Positions 26,932 to 36,379 are shown, counted from the first letter of the stretch. The stretch is 64,000 nt of DNA from JAURVT01 sp049059935 (GCF_049059935.1 NZ_JBMGQR010000007.1:1-64000), one strand, 5' to 3'. A program made the numbers and translations. The notes: generated from the letters alone by a model not told the origin.

Positions 26932-26988
26932 GCACCCGGGAAGACCTCCGGGTGCGGGGACGGTTTCCCAGGTATACCTGGGAAACCG
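26932..26988. terminator. Two adjacent hairpins, one a perfect 28-bp palindrome
   Basis: Positions 26961-26988 form a perfect palindrome: each 14-base half is CGGTTTCCCAGGTA read towards the centre. Next to it GCACCCGG (26932-26939) pairs with CCGGGTGC (26948-26955) around an 8-base loop. The palindrome begins 8 bases after the degV stop on the minus strand, so tandem terminators are the simplest reading. A perfect 28-bp palindrome with no loop is unusual for a terminator and could also be a protein-binding site. Confidence 0.65.
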
Positions 26989-26996
26989 CAGCGCGG

Positions 26997-27854
26997 TCAG
27001 GGGGCGGGGCGGCCCGACACGGTGACGGCGAGCATGCCGGGGCCGACGTGGGCGCCGATGACGGCGCCGACCTCGCTGACGGCGACCTCGTCCAGGCCGA
27101 GGCGCTCGGCGAGGTGGTCGGCGACCTCCGCGGCGCGGCGACGGTCGGCCAGGTGCTGGACGGCGAGGTCCACCTCGTGCTCGCAGGCCGTGGCGGCCTC
27201 GACGGCGAGGTCCTCCAGGCGCGCCAGCGCCCGCTGCGCGGTGCGCACCTTCTCCAGCGGCACGATCGCTCCGTCGCGGAGCCCGAGCAGCGGCTTGACC
27301 GCGAGCGCCGAGCCGACCAGGGCGGCGGCCGCGCCGATCCTGCCGCCGCGACGCAGGTGCTCGAGGGTGTCGACGTAGAGGAACGCCGACGACGCACGTC
27401 CACGCGCGCCGGCCGCCGCGGCCATCTCCTCGGCCGTGCCGCCCGCGTCGCGGACGTCGGCCGCGGTGAGGGTCGCGAACGCCGTGCCCATGCCGACCTG
27501 GCGGCTGTCGACGGCGTGCACCGGCACCCGCGCGTCGCGGGCGGCGAGCACGGCGGAGTCGAACGTCCCCGACACCTCGGCGCTCAGGTGCACCGAGACG
27601 ATCGCGGCGAACCCCTCGTCGGCCAGCGACGCGTAGAGCCGCGAGAACGCCTCGGGAGTCGCCCGCGAGGTGTTGACGGGCGTGCCCGCGCGGAGGGCTG
27701 CGGCGATCTCGTCGGCGTCGACGTCGACGTCCTCGGTGCGGACCTCGCGTCCGATCACCACCTGCAGCGGCACGACGACGACGTCACGACGCGCGGCCAC
27801 CGACGCCGGCAGCGACGAGGTCGAGTCGGTCACGATCGCCGTGCGGGACGCCAT
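26997..27854 (-). CDS. DegV family fatty-acid-binding protein
   Basis: A 285-residue two-domain DegV protein. DegV/FakB proteins bind a fatty acid; in firmicutes FakB presents it to the kinase FakA, but no kinase gene is visible here. Motifs are IVTDSTSSLP at the N-terminus, TSRATPEAFSRLY, SVHLSAEVSGTFDSA and DSRQVGMGTAF, all in the ligand-facing domain. The ATG at 27854 has a TAGCCT -10 box six bases upstream whose TAG is also the stop codon of the MerR gene. Confidence 0.92.
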   Translation of the reverse strand: MASRTAIVTDSTSSLPASVAARRDVVVVPLQVVIGREVRTEDVDVDADEIAAALRAGTPVNTSRATPEAFSRLYASLADEGFAAIVSVHLSAEVSGTFDSAVLAARDARVPVHAVDSRQVGMGTAFATLTAADVRDAGGTAEEMAAAAGARGRASSAFLYVDTLEHLRRGGRIGAAAALVGSALAVKPLLGLRDGAIVPLEKVRTAQRALARLEDLAVEAATACEHEVDLAVQHLADRRRAAEVADHLAERLGLDEVAVSEVGAVIGAHVGPGMLAVTVSGRPAP

Positions 27855-27860
27855 GGGCGC

Positions 27861-27866
27861 AGGCTA
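27861..27866 (-). promoter_or_regulatory. -10 box TAGCCT for degV, overlapping MerR stop codon
   Basis: TAGCCT (27866-27861) lies six bases before the degV ATG. Its first three bases are the stop codon of the upstream MerR-family gene, so stop and promoter share sequence. Confidence 0.55.
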
Positions 27867-28472
27867 GGCCATGCCTCTGCCGTGGGTGACGTCCTGGTGC
27901 GCCAGGCGGCGCAGCGCGAGGATCAGCGGCTCGTGCAGCACGGTGCCGAGCACCGCCGCCTCGACCGACGGCTCCCCTGCCGCGTCCTCGACCGCCGCCA
28001 CCTCGTCCTCGGCCAGACCCCTGACGTGCGCGGCGTAGGATCGCAGGCGGTCGCCGTCGAGCGGGATCCCGGCCTCCTCCAGCCCCGCGAGCGCGCGCTC
28101 GAGCTGGGCGGTCGCGGGGTAGGCGGGGTCGAAGACCTGGCCGAGCGACTCCAGCGCCGCCCGCGCCCGCGGCAGCCCGGGGTCGTCCGGCGCACCGTGC
28201 GGCGGCAGGGCCCCGAGCGCCCGGCCGAGCGCCTCGTACCGGTCGGCGTCGGTGTCCTCGACGGCGTCGACCACCCGACGCACCTGGGCGAGCGACAGCC
28301 CCGCGACCTGCACGAGCACCCGGACCAGGCGCAGGCGGTGCAGGTGCGTCTCGTCGTAGGTCGCCTGGGTGGGCCCGCTCGCCACGCCCGCGGGCAGCAG
28401 GCCCTCGCGCAGGTAGAACTTGACGGTCGCGCGGGGCACGCCCGAGCGCTCGACCAGCTCGGACATCCGCAC
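27864..28472 (-). CDS. MerR family transcriptional regulator
   Basis: A 202-residue regulator with an N-terminal MerR winged helix (MSELVERSGVPRATVKFYLREGLLP, then QATYDETHLHRLRLVRVLVQVAGLSLAQVRRVVDAVED) and a helical effector domain with no Cys metal site, so metal sensing is unlikely. GTG at 28472 is preferred to ATG at 28466 because AAGGAG (28484-28479) sits six bases before it. The divergent intergenic region carries direct and inverted repeats of TCCAA-type half-sites, and the divergent gene encodes a small membrane protein that is its probable target. Confidence 0.85.
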   Translation of the reverse strand: MRMSELVERSGVPRATVKFYLREGLLPAGVASGPTQATYDETHLHRLRLVRVLVQVAGLSLAQVRRVVDAVEDTDADRYEALGRALGALPPHGAPDDPGLPRARAALESLGQVFDPAYPATAQLERALAGLEEAGIPLDGDRLRSYAAHVRGLAEDEVAAVEDAAGEPSVEAAVLGTVLHEPLILALRRLAHQDVTHGRGMA

Positions 28473-28501
28473 GAGCGACTCCTTCCGACGTCCTCTTGAC
28501 G

Positions 28502-28545
28502 ATTGGAGAGTATCACTGTCCAATATGGATACCTTCACTGTCCAA
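28502..28545. promoter_or_regulatory. Repeated operator in the MerR / membrane-protein intergenic region
   Basis: The 11-mer TCACTGTCCAA occurs at 28513-28523 and 28535-28545, exactly 22 bases (two helical turns) apart. ATTGGA (28502-28507) is the inverted partner of TCCAAT (28519-28524). TTGACG at 28497-28502 could be a -35 for the rightward gene. The arrangement suggests a control site acting on both divergent genes, most simply bound by the adjacent MerR protein. Confidence 0.65.
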
Positions 28546-28562
28546 ACCACCGAGGAGCCGAC

Positions 28563-28976
28563 ATGACCCCGAGTGACAGCCTCTCCGCCGGCATCGTCCT
28601 GCTCACCGTCGTGGCCATCGAGTCCGGCGGCGTCCTCCTGCTGCGCATCGCCACCGGCGGCACGCGGGTCAACGAGCTGCAGCGCACCTTCTTCCGTGCC
28701 GGCCACGCCCATGCCGGCATGTTCGTCACGCTGGGCCTGGTCGTCCTGCTCCTGGTGAACGTCGCCGACGTCGCCTCGCCGTGGCGCGATCTCGGACCGA
28801 CGCTCGTGCTGTCGGCGGCGATCGTGATGCCGGCCGGGTTCTTCCTCTCGGTCATCGGCCGCGACCCGCAGGCACCCAACCGTCTGCGGCTCCTCCTGCC
28901 GGCGGGCGGCGTCGTCCTGGCGGTCGGGCTCGTGGTCTCGGCGGTCGGCCTGATCGGTGCCGGGGTGGCCGCCTAG
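28563..28976 (+). CDS. Four-helix membrane protein divergent from MerR
   Basis: A 137-residue integral membrane protein with four hydrophobic segments (about residues 8-27, 47-66, 77-97 and 110-133). The second begins FRAGHAHAGMFVTLGL; the paired His residues in a membrane helix are a possible ligand or haem/metal site. GAGGAG lies five bases before the ATG. I do not recognise a characterised family. The divergent MerR regulator and shared operator make it a candidate for a small regulated transporter or sensor component. Confidence 0.75.
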   Translation: MTPSDSLSAGIVLLTVVAIESGGVLLLRIATGGTRVNELQRTFFRAGHAHAGMFVTLGLVVLLLVNVADVASPWRDLGPTLVLSAAIVMPAGFFLSVIGRDPQAPNRLRLLLPAGGVVLAVGLVVSAVGLIGAGVAA

Positions 28977-29004
28977 GAGCCTGGCCCCTGTCGGTGGCGG
29001 CCCC

Positions 29005-29010
29005 TACGGT
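29005..29010 (+). promoter_or_regulatory. -10 box TACGGT, leaderless start
   Basis: TACGGT lies six bases before the ATG at 29017 of the hydrolase gene, separating it from the membrane-protein gene upstream. Confidence 0.55.
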
Positions 29011-29016
29011 GTGGAC

Positions 29017-29598
29017 ATGGTCCAGGTCGCGCTCTTCCACTCCGTCCTCGGCGTCCGCACCGGGGTCCTCGACGCAGCCAGCCGGCTGCGCGACGCCGGT
29101 CACGAGGTGCTCGTGGTCGACCAGTACGACGGGCGGGTGTTCGACGACTACGAGGTCGCGTCCGCGCACGCCGGCAGTGTCGGGTTCCCCGCCCTCATGC
29201 AGGTCGCGCTCGACGCCGTCGCCGACCTCGACGACGGGTTCGTCGCCATCGGCTTCTCCAACGGCGGCGGCATGGCCGAGCACGTCGCGCTCCACCGGGC
29301 CGTCGCCGGCGTCGTGATGCTCTCGGGCACCCTGCCGCTCGAGCTGCTCGGCGCCGAGGCGTGGCCGTCCGGCGTGCCGGCGCAGATCCACTACGCCGTC
29401 GACGACCCGTTCCGCCAGCAGGCGTGGGCCGACTCCGTCGCGACGTCCGTGCGCGCCGCCGGCGCCGAGCTCGAGGTCTTCGACTACCCCGGTGCCGGGC
29501 ACCTGTTCACCGACGAGACCCTCCCGGACGAGCACGACCCCGAGGCCGCCGAGCTGCTCTTCGAGCGGGTCCTCGACTTCTGCGCGCGCCGCGTCTGA
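29017..29598 (+). CDS. Dienelactone-hydrolase-family alpha/beta hydrolase
   Basis: A 193-residue protein with the DLH alpha/beta-hydrolase layout: VQVALFHSVLGVRTGVLDAASRLRDAGHEV at the N-terminus, nucleophile elbow GFSNGGG, an Asp-containing YAVDDPF segment and the catalytic His in YPGAGHLF. The nucleophile is Ser, whereas true dienelactone hydrolases use Cys (GxCxGG), so the substrate may be different. The ATG at 29017 is set by the -10 box six bases upstream. It converges on the APH-like gene; a 6-bp stem covers both stop codons. Confidence 0.82.
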   Translation: MVQVALFHSVLGVRTGVLDAASRLRDAGHEVLVVDQYDGRVFDDYEVASAHAGSVGFPALMQVALDAVADLDDGFVAIGFSNGGGMAEHVALHRAVAGVVMLSGTLPLELLGAEAWPSGVPAQIHYAVDDPFRQQAWADSVATSVRAAGAELEVFDYPGAGHLFTDETLPDEHDPEAAELLFERVLDFCARRV

Positions 29599-29609
29599 GC
29601 CGCGCTCAG
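29595..29609. terminator. Small stem spanning two convergent stop codons
   Basis: CTGAGC (29595-29600) pairs with GCTCAG (29604-29609) around CGC. The left arm contains the TGA of the hydrolase gene and the right arm the TGA of the APH-like gene on the other strand. Short for a terminator, but symmetrical for both directions. Confidence 0.4.
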
Positions 29610-30487
29610 CCCAGCACCCGCACGAGGTGCTCCTCGAGTCGCGCGGCCGAGATCTCGTCCGGTACCCCGACGCCGGAGTCGCGCCACGGCGCGGTGACCT
29701 TCGACGGGTCGGGCAGGTGGCCGACGACGTCCATCACGTCCCAGTACCGACGACCGTGCGCGCCACCGTCGGCGCGCAGCAGGTCGTAGGCTCGCGCGAG
29801 GGCGTCCGCGACGTCCGGGCCGTGGAGCATTGCCAGGTAGGTGCGGGCGTGCGCCACGTCCAGGTCGGCCGGGCCCCAGGACGTCTCCACCCAGTCCACG
29901 ACGCCGCTCACCTCGCCGCCCTGCCAGAGCACGTTGCCGAGGTGGAGGTCGCGGTGCAGGAACACCCCGGGGGCGGCAGGCGGCTCGTCCTCGAGCACCG
30001 CGAACGCCGAACGCCAGGCATCGGGACGTCCCGCCCACGTCGGCACCACCTGCTTCTGCTCGCCCGCCCACGACTGGTAGGCGCGCGGACGCTCCGGCGG
30101 CACGACCGCGTGGACGTCGGCGAGGAGCCGGGCCAGGCGGTCCACGAGGTCGGCGTCGTCGCGTCGCAGCTCCAGCGCACCCGGCAGCCGGGTCATCAGG
30201 TGCGACGGGACGCCGGTGCGGAGGCCGTCGGCGTCGAGCGCCAGGCTCGCCGGCGCCGGCACGGACGTCGTCGCCAGCACTCCCTGCACCCACGACTCAC
30301 GCGCCAGCAGCGCCGACGCATGGGTGCGCCACGGCTCGCGGGTCATCTGCCGCAGCACCACGTCGGTGCCGTCCTGGCACGCGATCGCGAGCATCGTGGA
30401 CGTCCACCCGCCGACGAGCGGGTCGACGGAGGCCACGGGGCTCCCGGTGGCCTCCTCGACGAACGCCCGCGCGGCCGGCGACAGCAT
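29606..30487 (-). CDS. Aminoglycoside-phosphotransferase-fold kinase
   Basis: A 293-residue APH-family (PF01636) protein with the protein-kinase-like fold. The catalytic Brenner motif HRDLHLGNVLW and the metal-binding VVDWVETSWGPADLDVAH are both intact. Family members phosphorylate antibiotics, choline, homoserine, sugars and more; nothing points to drug resistance here. The ATG at 30487 lies two bases after the leuS stop, so it is probably translated from the leuS mRNA and would come under the same leucine attenuator. That pairing is unusual and may hint at an amino-acid-linked substrate. Confidence 0.85.
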   Translation of the reverse strand: MLSPAARAFVEEATGSPVASVDPLVGGWTSTMLAIACQDGTDVVLRQMTREPWRTHASALLARESWVQGVLATTSVPAPASLALDADGLRTGVPSHLMTRLPGALELRRDDADLVDRLARLLADVHAVVPPERPRAYQSWAGEQKQVVPTWAGRPDAWRSAFAVLEDEPPAAPGVFLHRDLHLGNVLWQGGEVSGVVDWVETSWGPADLDVAHARTYLAMLHGPDVADALARAYDLLRADGGAHGRRYWDVMDVVGHLPDPSKVTAPWRDSGVGVPDEISAARLEEHLVRVLG

Positions 30488-30489
30488 GC

Positions 30490-32952
<2,463 letters not shown>

Positions 32953-33003
32953 TGATCTCCCTTGATCTGCACGGTCTGCACCGTCCTGTCCTGTCCCGGG
33001 CAC

Positions 33004-33028
33004 AAAAAAGCCCCTCGGTCAGAGGGGC
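33004..33028 (-). terminator. Intrinsic terminator in the leuS leader (attenuator)
   Basis: On the minus strand GCCCCTC (33028-33022) pairs with GAGGGGC (33016-33010) around five bases and is followed directly by six T residues (33009-33004). It is the only classical U-tract terminator I see in the window. It lies between the Leu-rich leader ORF and leuS, so it would cut off leuS transcription unless an alternative fold forms. Confidence 0.88.
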
Positions 33029-33030
33029 GG

Positions 33031-33056
33031 CCGCACTGTCGTGGAGATCAGTGCGG
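33031..33056 (-). promoter_or_regulatory. Alternative stem of the leuS attenuator
   Basis: CCGCACTG (33056-33049) pairs perfectly with CAGTGCGG (33038-33031). The 5' arm covers the last codons and stop of the leader peptide, so a ribosome that finishes the leader prevents this stem, while one stalled at the Leu codons allows it. The stem lies just before the terminator and probably competes with or protects against it. Confidence 0.7.
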
Positions 33057-33080
33057 CTGAGGAAGGAGCAGGGTGCGCAT
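33048..33080 (-). CDS. leuS leader peptide with three consecutive Leu codons
   Basis: The ORF encodes MRTLLLPQPH with CTG CTC CTT in a row and ends in TGA. Its ATG lies six bases after a TAGCAT -10 box, so the transcript would start on the ATG itself. With the following stem and terminator this is a complete ribosome-mediated attenuator: stalling for lack of Leu-tRNA would favour readthrough into leuS. Confidence 0.82.
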   Translation of the reverse strand: MRTLLLPQPH

Positions 33081-33086
33081 GGGGCG

Positions 33087-33092
33087 ATGCTA
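33087..33092 (-). promoter_or_regulatory. -10 box TAGCAT for leuS leader transcript
   Basis: TAGCAT (33092-33087) is followed by six bases and the leader-peptide ATG at 33080, the leaderless spacing. It lies between the small membrane-protein gene and the leader. Confidence 0.6.
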
Positions 33093-33105
33093 GCGCACCG
33101 CCGCC

Positions 33106-33381
33106 TCACTCCCCCCGGCGCTTCGCCTGCTCCTCGGCCTCGAAGTCGTCGGGCACGACCACCGGACGCAGGCGCGCCCAGGTGATGAAGAGCGCCGCGA
33201 CGACGACCATGCCGAGGCCGCCCCACAGGTTGATGTTGAGCCCGTCGCCGCGGGCGAGCTCGGCGTCGGTGGCGTTGAACAGGCCGAGCAGCACCAGGAT
33301 GACGCCGTAGGTGCCGAGCAGCGCGCCGATGATCGAGCGGATGTCGAACGCGCCGGCTGTCTTCTTCTTCTCGTCGGGCAT
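33106..33381 (-). CDS. Small two-helix membrane protein next to the symporter
   Basis: A 91-residue protein with two membrane segments (about residues 17-36 and 53-70), a basic, Lys-rich N-terminus (MPDEKKKTAGAFDIRSIIGAL) and an acidic, charged C-terminal tail. It starts 16 bases after the sodium:solute symporter stop. Small membrane proteins encoded beside SSS-family transporters are common in actinobacteria and are thought to be accessory subunits; this role is inferred from position only. Confidence 0.72.
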   Translation of the reverse strand: MPDEKKKTAGAFDIRSIIGALLGTYGVILVLLGLFNATDAELARGDGLNINLWGGLGMVVVAALFITWARLRPVVVPDDFEAEEQAKRRGE

Positions 33382-33397
33382 GTGCGGGCTCCTCGGC

Positions 33398-35092
33398 TCA
33401 GCGGAAGACGATGTTGAGGACGATGATGATGACCAGTCCGACGCCGGCCAGCTTGGTCGGCGACTGGTACCAGGGCAGCAGGTGCGCGTCGGGGTCCTGC
33501 AGCGACTCCTTCGGCGTCAACGAGTACACCAGCCCGTTCAGCTCCGACTCCACCCTGGGCCGCGTCACGAGGCTGACCACGACGCTCACCACGATGTCGA
33601 CGACGAACGCGGCGGCCGCGGCGACGAAGCTCGCGCCCTGCCCGCTCAGCGAGATCGCGCCCGTGCTCAGCGGACCCAGCGTCCCCTCGGCGAGCACCGC
33701 CACGAGGACGGCGGCCGCCGTGCCGGAGACGAGCCCGACCCAGCCGGCCGTGGCCGTCATCCGCTTCCAGAACATGCCGAGGATGAAGGTGGCGAACAGG
33801 GGCGCGTTGAAGAAGCCGAACAGCGTCTGCAGGTAGTCCATCAGGTTGCTGTAGCCGGAGGCGAAGATCGCGGTGCCGATGGCGATGATCGTCGCCGCGA
33901 CGGTCGCGAGGCGTCCGACCAGCGTGTAGTACGCGTCGGGCTTGTCCTTGACGACGTACTGCTGCCACAGGTCGTAGCTGAAGACGGTGTTGAACGCCGA
34001 GATGTTGGCCGCCATGCCGGCCATGAACGAGGCGAGCAGGCCCGCGATCGCGACGCCGAGCATGCCGTTGGGCAGCAGGTCGCGCATCAGCAGCAGGATC
34101 GCGTCGTTGTAGGTCACGCCGGTGTCGTCGCCCGCCTTCAGCCCCTGCATCTCGGGGATGACGATCGCGGCGATGATGCCGGGGATGACGACGATGAACG
34201 GGATGAACATCTTGGGGAAGGCGCCGATGATCGGCGAGCGGCGCGCCGCCGACATCGAGTCCGAGGCCATCGCGCGCTGCACCTCGACGAAGTTGGTCGT
34301 CCAGTAGCCGAAGCTGAGCACGAACCCCAGGCCGAAGATCAGGCCGATCACCGACAGCAGCGGGTTGTCGATGCCGGTGAGGTCGGTGGCGGGCCAGGCC
34401 GACAGCTGCTCGGGTCCGGGCTGGACCCGCTCGGTGATGCCGTTCCAGCCGCCCACCTTGTGCAGGGCGATGATCGTCAGCGGCGTCAGGGCCGCGACGA
34501 TGACGAAGAACTGCAGCACCTCGTTGTAGATCGCGGCCGAAAGCCCGCCCAGCGCGGTGTAGCTGAGCACGATCGCCGCGGCGACCACCAGCGACACCCA
34601 CAGCGGCCAGCCGAGCAGCCGGTTCACGATGGACGCGAGCAGGTACAGGTTGATGCCGGCGATCAGCAGCTGGGCGATCGCGAAGCTCAGCGCGTTGACG
34701 AGGTGCGCGCCGGTGCCGAACCGGCGGCGCATGAACTCCGGCACCGAGCGCACGCCCGAGCCGTAGTAGAAGGGCATCATCACGACGCCGAGGAACAGCA
34801 TCGCCGGGACGGCGCCGATCCAGAAGTAGTGCATGGTCGCCATGCCGTACTGGGCGCCGTTGGCCGACATGCCCATGATCTCGACGGCGCCGAGGTTGGC
34901 CGAGATGAACGCCAGGCCCGTCACCCATGCCGGCAGCGAGCGGCCCGACAGGAAGAAGTCGATGCTCGACGACACCTGACGGCGTGCGACCAGGCCGATG
35001 CCGACCACGAACACGAAGTACAGGGCGATGATGACGTAGTCGAAGACGTTCGCGTTCAGCTGGAACGTGTCGCCGGCCGCAGCCAGGGTCAT
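33398..35092 (-). CDS. Sodium:solute symporter family transporter
   Basis: A 564-residue SSS/SLC5 family protein with about 13-14 membrane helices. N-terminal FDYVIIALYFVFVVGIGLVARR, SIDFFLSGRSLPAWV, SANLGAVEIMGMSANGAQYG, RSVPEFMRRRFG and the later FGYWTTNFVEVQRAMAS are typical of the vSGLT-like branch that carries sugars, with possible short acids. The ATG at 35092 has GAGGAG seven bases upstream. The promoter holds the same TACCGnnCGGTA/TAACGT layout as the acyl-CoA ligase, plus an extra GTTGC-N5-GCAAC inverted repeat. The substrate is uncertain; shared control with a fatty-acid gene hints at a carboxylate. Confidence 0.88.
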   Translation of the reverse strand: MTLAAAGDTFQLNANVFDYVIIALYFVFVVGIGLVARRQVSSSIDFFLSGRSLPAWVTGLAFISANLGAVEIMGMSANGAQYGMATMHYFWIGAVPAMLFLGVVMMPFYYGSGVRSVPEFMRRRFGTGAHLVNALSFAIAQLLIAGINLYLLASIVNRLLGWPLWVSLVVAAAIVLSYTALGGLSAAIYNEVLQFFVIVAALTPLTIIALHKVGGWNGITERVQPGPEQLSAWPATDLTGIDNPLLSVIGLIFGLGFVLSFGYWTTNFVEVQRAMASDSMSAARRSPIIGAFPKMFIPFIVVIPGIIAAIVIPEMQGLKAGDDTGVTYNDAILLLMRDLLPNGMLGVAIAGLLASFMAGMAANISAFNTVFSYDLWQQYVVKDKPDAYYTLVGRLATVAATIIAIGTAIFASGYSNLMDYLQTLFGFFNAPLFATFILGMFWKRMTATAGWVGLVSGTAAAVLVAVLAEGTLGPLSTGAISLSGQGASFVAAAAAFVVDIVVSVVVSLVTRPRVESELNGLVYSLTPKESLQDPDAHLLPWYQSPTKLAGVGLVIIIVLNIVFR

Positions 35093-35122
35093 GCGGTTTC
35101 TCCTCGGGCTTCGTGACCATTT

Positions 35123-35170
35123 GTTGCGCGGAGCAACGGGGACGTTACACCTGGTCCGTACCGGTCGGTA
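35123..35170 (-). promoter_or_regulatory. Symporter promoter with two operators
   Basis: Reading the minus strand: TACCGACCGGTA (35170-35159), 11 bases, a TAACGT -10 box (35147-35142), then GTTGC-N5-GCAAC (35137-35123) at and just after the expected start of transcription. The first site matches that of the acyl-CoA ligase promoter. The second could bind a separate repressor, so control by two signals is likely. Confidence 0.68.
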
Positions 35171-35230
35171 AGGGGCACCGGCGCCCCGCGTCGACCGGCG
35201 GCGGTTGGGCCGTCCCGGCAGACTTGATCC

Positions 35231-36364
35231 ATGAGCCGCCCCGCACGACTCGACCGCCGCCAGCTGTTCTCCCTGCTCGCCGTCGCGGCCGTCGCGGGGT
35301 GCTCGAGCGGCGGCGGTGACGGCCCGCAGGGCACCGATCCCTCCGACCGCGCCACGACCACCTCCCCGAGCCCCTCGACCGACGTCGGCGCCACCGCGAC
35401 CGGTCCGGCCGACCCGCAGGTCGCGGGCACCGTCGCCACCGGCATGACCACCCCGTGGGGCCTGGCGTTCCTCGCCTCGGGCGACGCCCTCGTCTCCGAG
35501 CGCGACACCGGCCGGATCGTCCGCGTGACGCCCGAGGGCGGGAAGACGCCCGTCGGCACGGTCGACGGCGTCACCGACGACACGAGCGAGGGCGGTCTCC
35601 TGGGCATCGTGCTGTCGCCCGACCAGTCCGAGCTCTACGCCTACTACACCGCCGCCGACGACAACCGCGTCGTGCGCATGAGCCTGTCGGGCGACTCGCT
35701 GGGCAGCCCCACGGACGTCATCACCGGCATCCCGCGCAACTCGTTCCACAACGGCGGGCGCCTGCGCTTCGGCCCCGACGGCCAGCTGTACGTCAGCACG
35801 GGTGACGCCGGCGCCGAGGGCGACGCCCAGGACCGCGACGCGCTGGCCGGCAAGATCCTGCGCCTGACGCCCGGCGGGGAGCCGTCCGAGGGCAACCCGT
35901 TCGACAACGAGGTCTTCTCCTGGGGGCACCGCAACGTCCAGGGCCTGGCGTTCGACGACGCCGGCCGCCTGTGGGCCTCGGAGTTCGGCAACCAGCGCCG
36001 CGACGAGCTGAACCTCGTCGAGGCGGGCCGGAACTACGGCTGGCCCGAGGTCGAGGGACGCGCCGACGACGACCGCTTCGTCAACCCCAAGGCCACCTGG
36101 GCCACCGACGACTGCTCGCCCTCGGGCATCGCGATCGCCAGGAGCACGGTGCTGGTGGCGGGCCTGAAGGGCCGGAGCCTCTACGCGGTGCCGGTCGACG
36201 GCACCGACGCCGCGGAGCCGCAGCGCCTGTTCGAGGGCGAGTACGGCCGCCTGCGCACGATCGAGCCGGCGCCCGACGGGTCGCTGTGGCTGACCACGAG
36301 CAACACCGACGGCCGCGCCGACCCCGGGCCCGACGACGACCGGATCCTTCGCATCACCGTCTGA
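35231..36364 (+). CDS. PQQ-dependent sugar dehydrogenase family lipoprotein
   Basis: A 377-residue secreted lipoprotein with a glucose/sorbosone dehydrogenase (GSDH) beta-propeller. A Tat-like RRQLFSLLAVAAVAGC leader has the lipobox Cys at residue 24, followed by a Ser/Thr linker. Propeller landmarks are TPWGLAFL, SEGGLLGIVLSP, FHNGGRLRFGPDGQLYVSTGD, AGKILRLTPGG, SWGHRNVQGLAFD, SEFGNQRRDELNLVEAGRNYGWPEVEG and a late PDGSLWLTTS. The family is named for soluble glucose dehydrogenase, but many actinobacterial members have unknown substrates. A CAGACT -10-like box is six bases before the ATG. Confidence 0.9.
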   Translation: MSRPARLDRRQLFSLLAVAAVAGCSSGGGDGPQGTDPSDRATTTSPSPSTDVGATATGPADPQVAGTVATGMTTPWGLAFLASGDALVSERDTGRIVRVTPEGGKTPVGTVDGVTDDTSEGGLLGIVLSPDQSELYAYYTAADDNRVVRMSLSGDSLGSPTDVITGIPRNSFHNGGRLRFGPDGQLYVSTGDAGAEGDAQDRDALAGKILRLTPGGEPSEGNPFDNEVFSWGHRNVQGLAFDDAGRLWASEFGNQRRDELNLVEAGRNYGWPEVEGRADDDRFVNPKATWATDDCSPSGIAIARSTVLVAGLKGRSLYAVPVDGTDAAEPQRLFEGEYGRLRTIEPAPDGSLWLTTSNTDGRADPGPDDDRILRITV

Positions 36365-36373
36365 CCTCGTCGC

Positions 36374-36379
36374 TAGGCT
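36374..36379 (+). promoter_or_regulatory. -10 box TAGGCT for galE, leaderless start
   Basis: TAGGCT is followed by seven bases and the galE ATG at 36387, indicating a promoter separate from the upstream lipoprotein gene 22 bases away. Confidence 0.55.

Noticed and set aside
25826..27403. Extension of comEC by more than 500 codons upstream
   Set aside because: The extension is Arg/Pro-rich and antisense-like, runs through comEA and degV, and the GTGA overlap at 25822-25825 sets the true start.
29606..30487. Aminoglycoside resistance gene
   Set aside because: Only the general APH fold is present, with no resistance-type motifs, mobile element or atypical composition.
32953..33003. Longer leuS start within the leader
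   Set aside because: The extra 17 codons would begin inside the terminator U-tract; the GTG at 32952 has a Shine-Dalgarno and the expected N-terminus.
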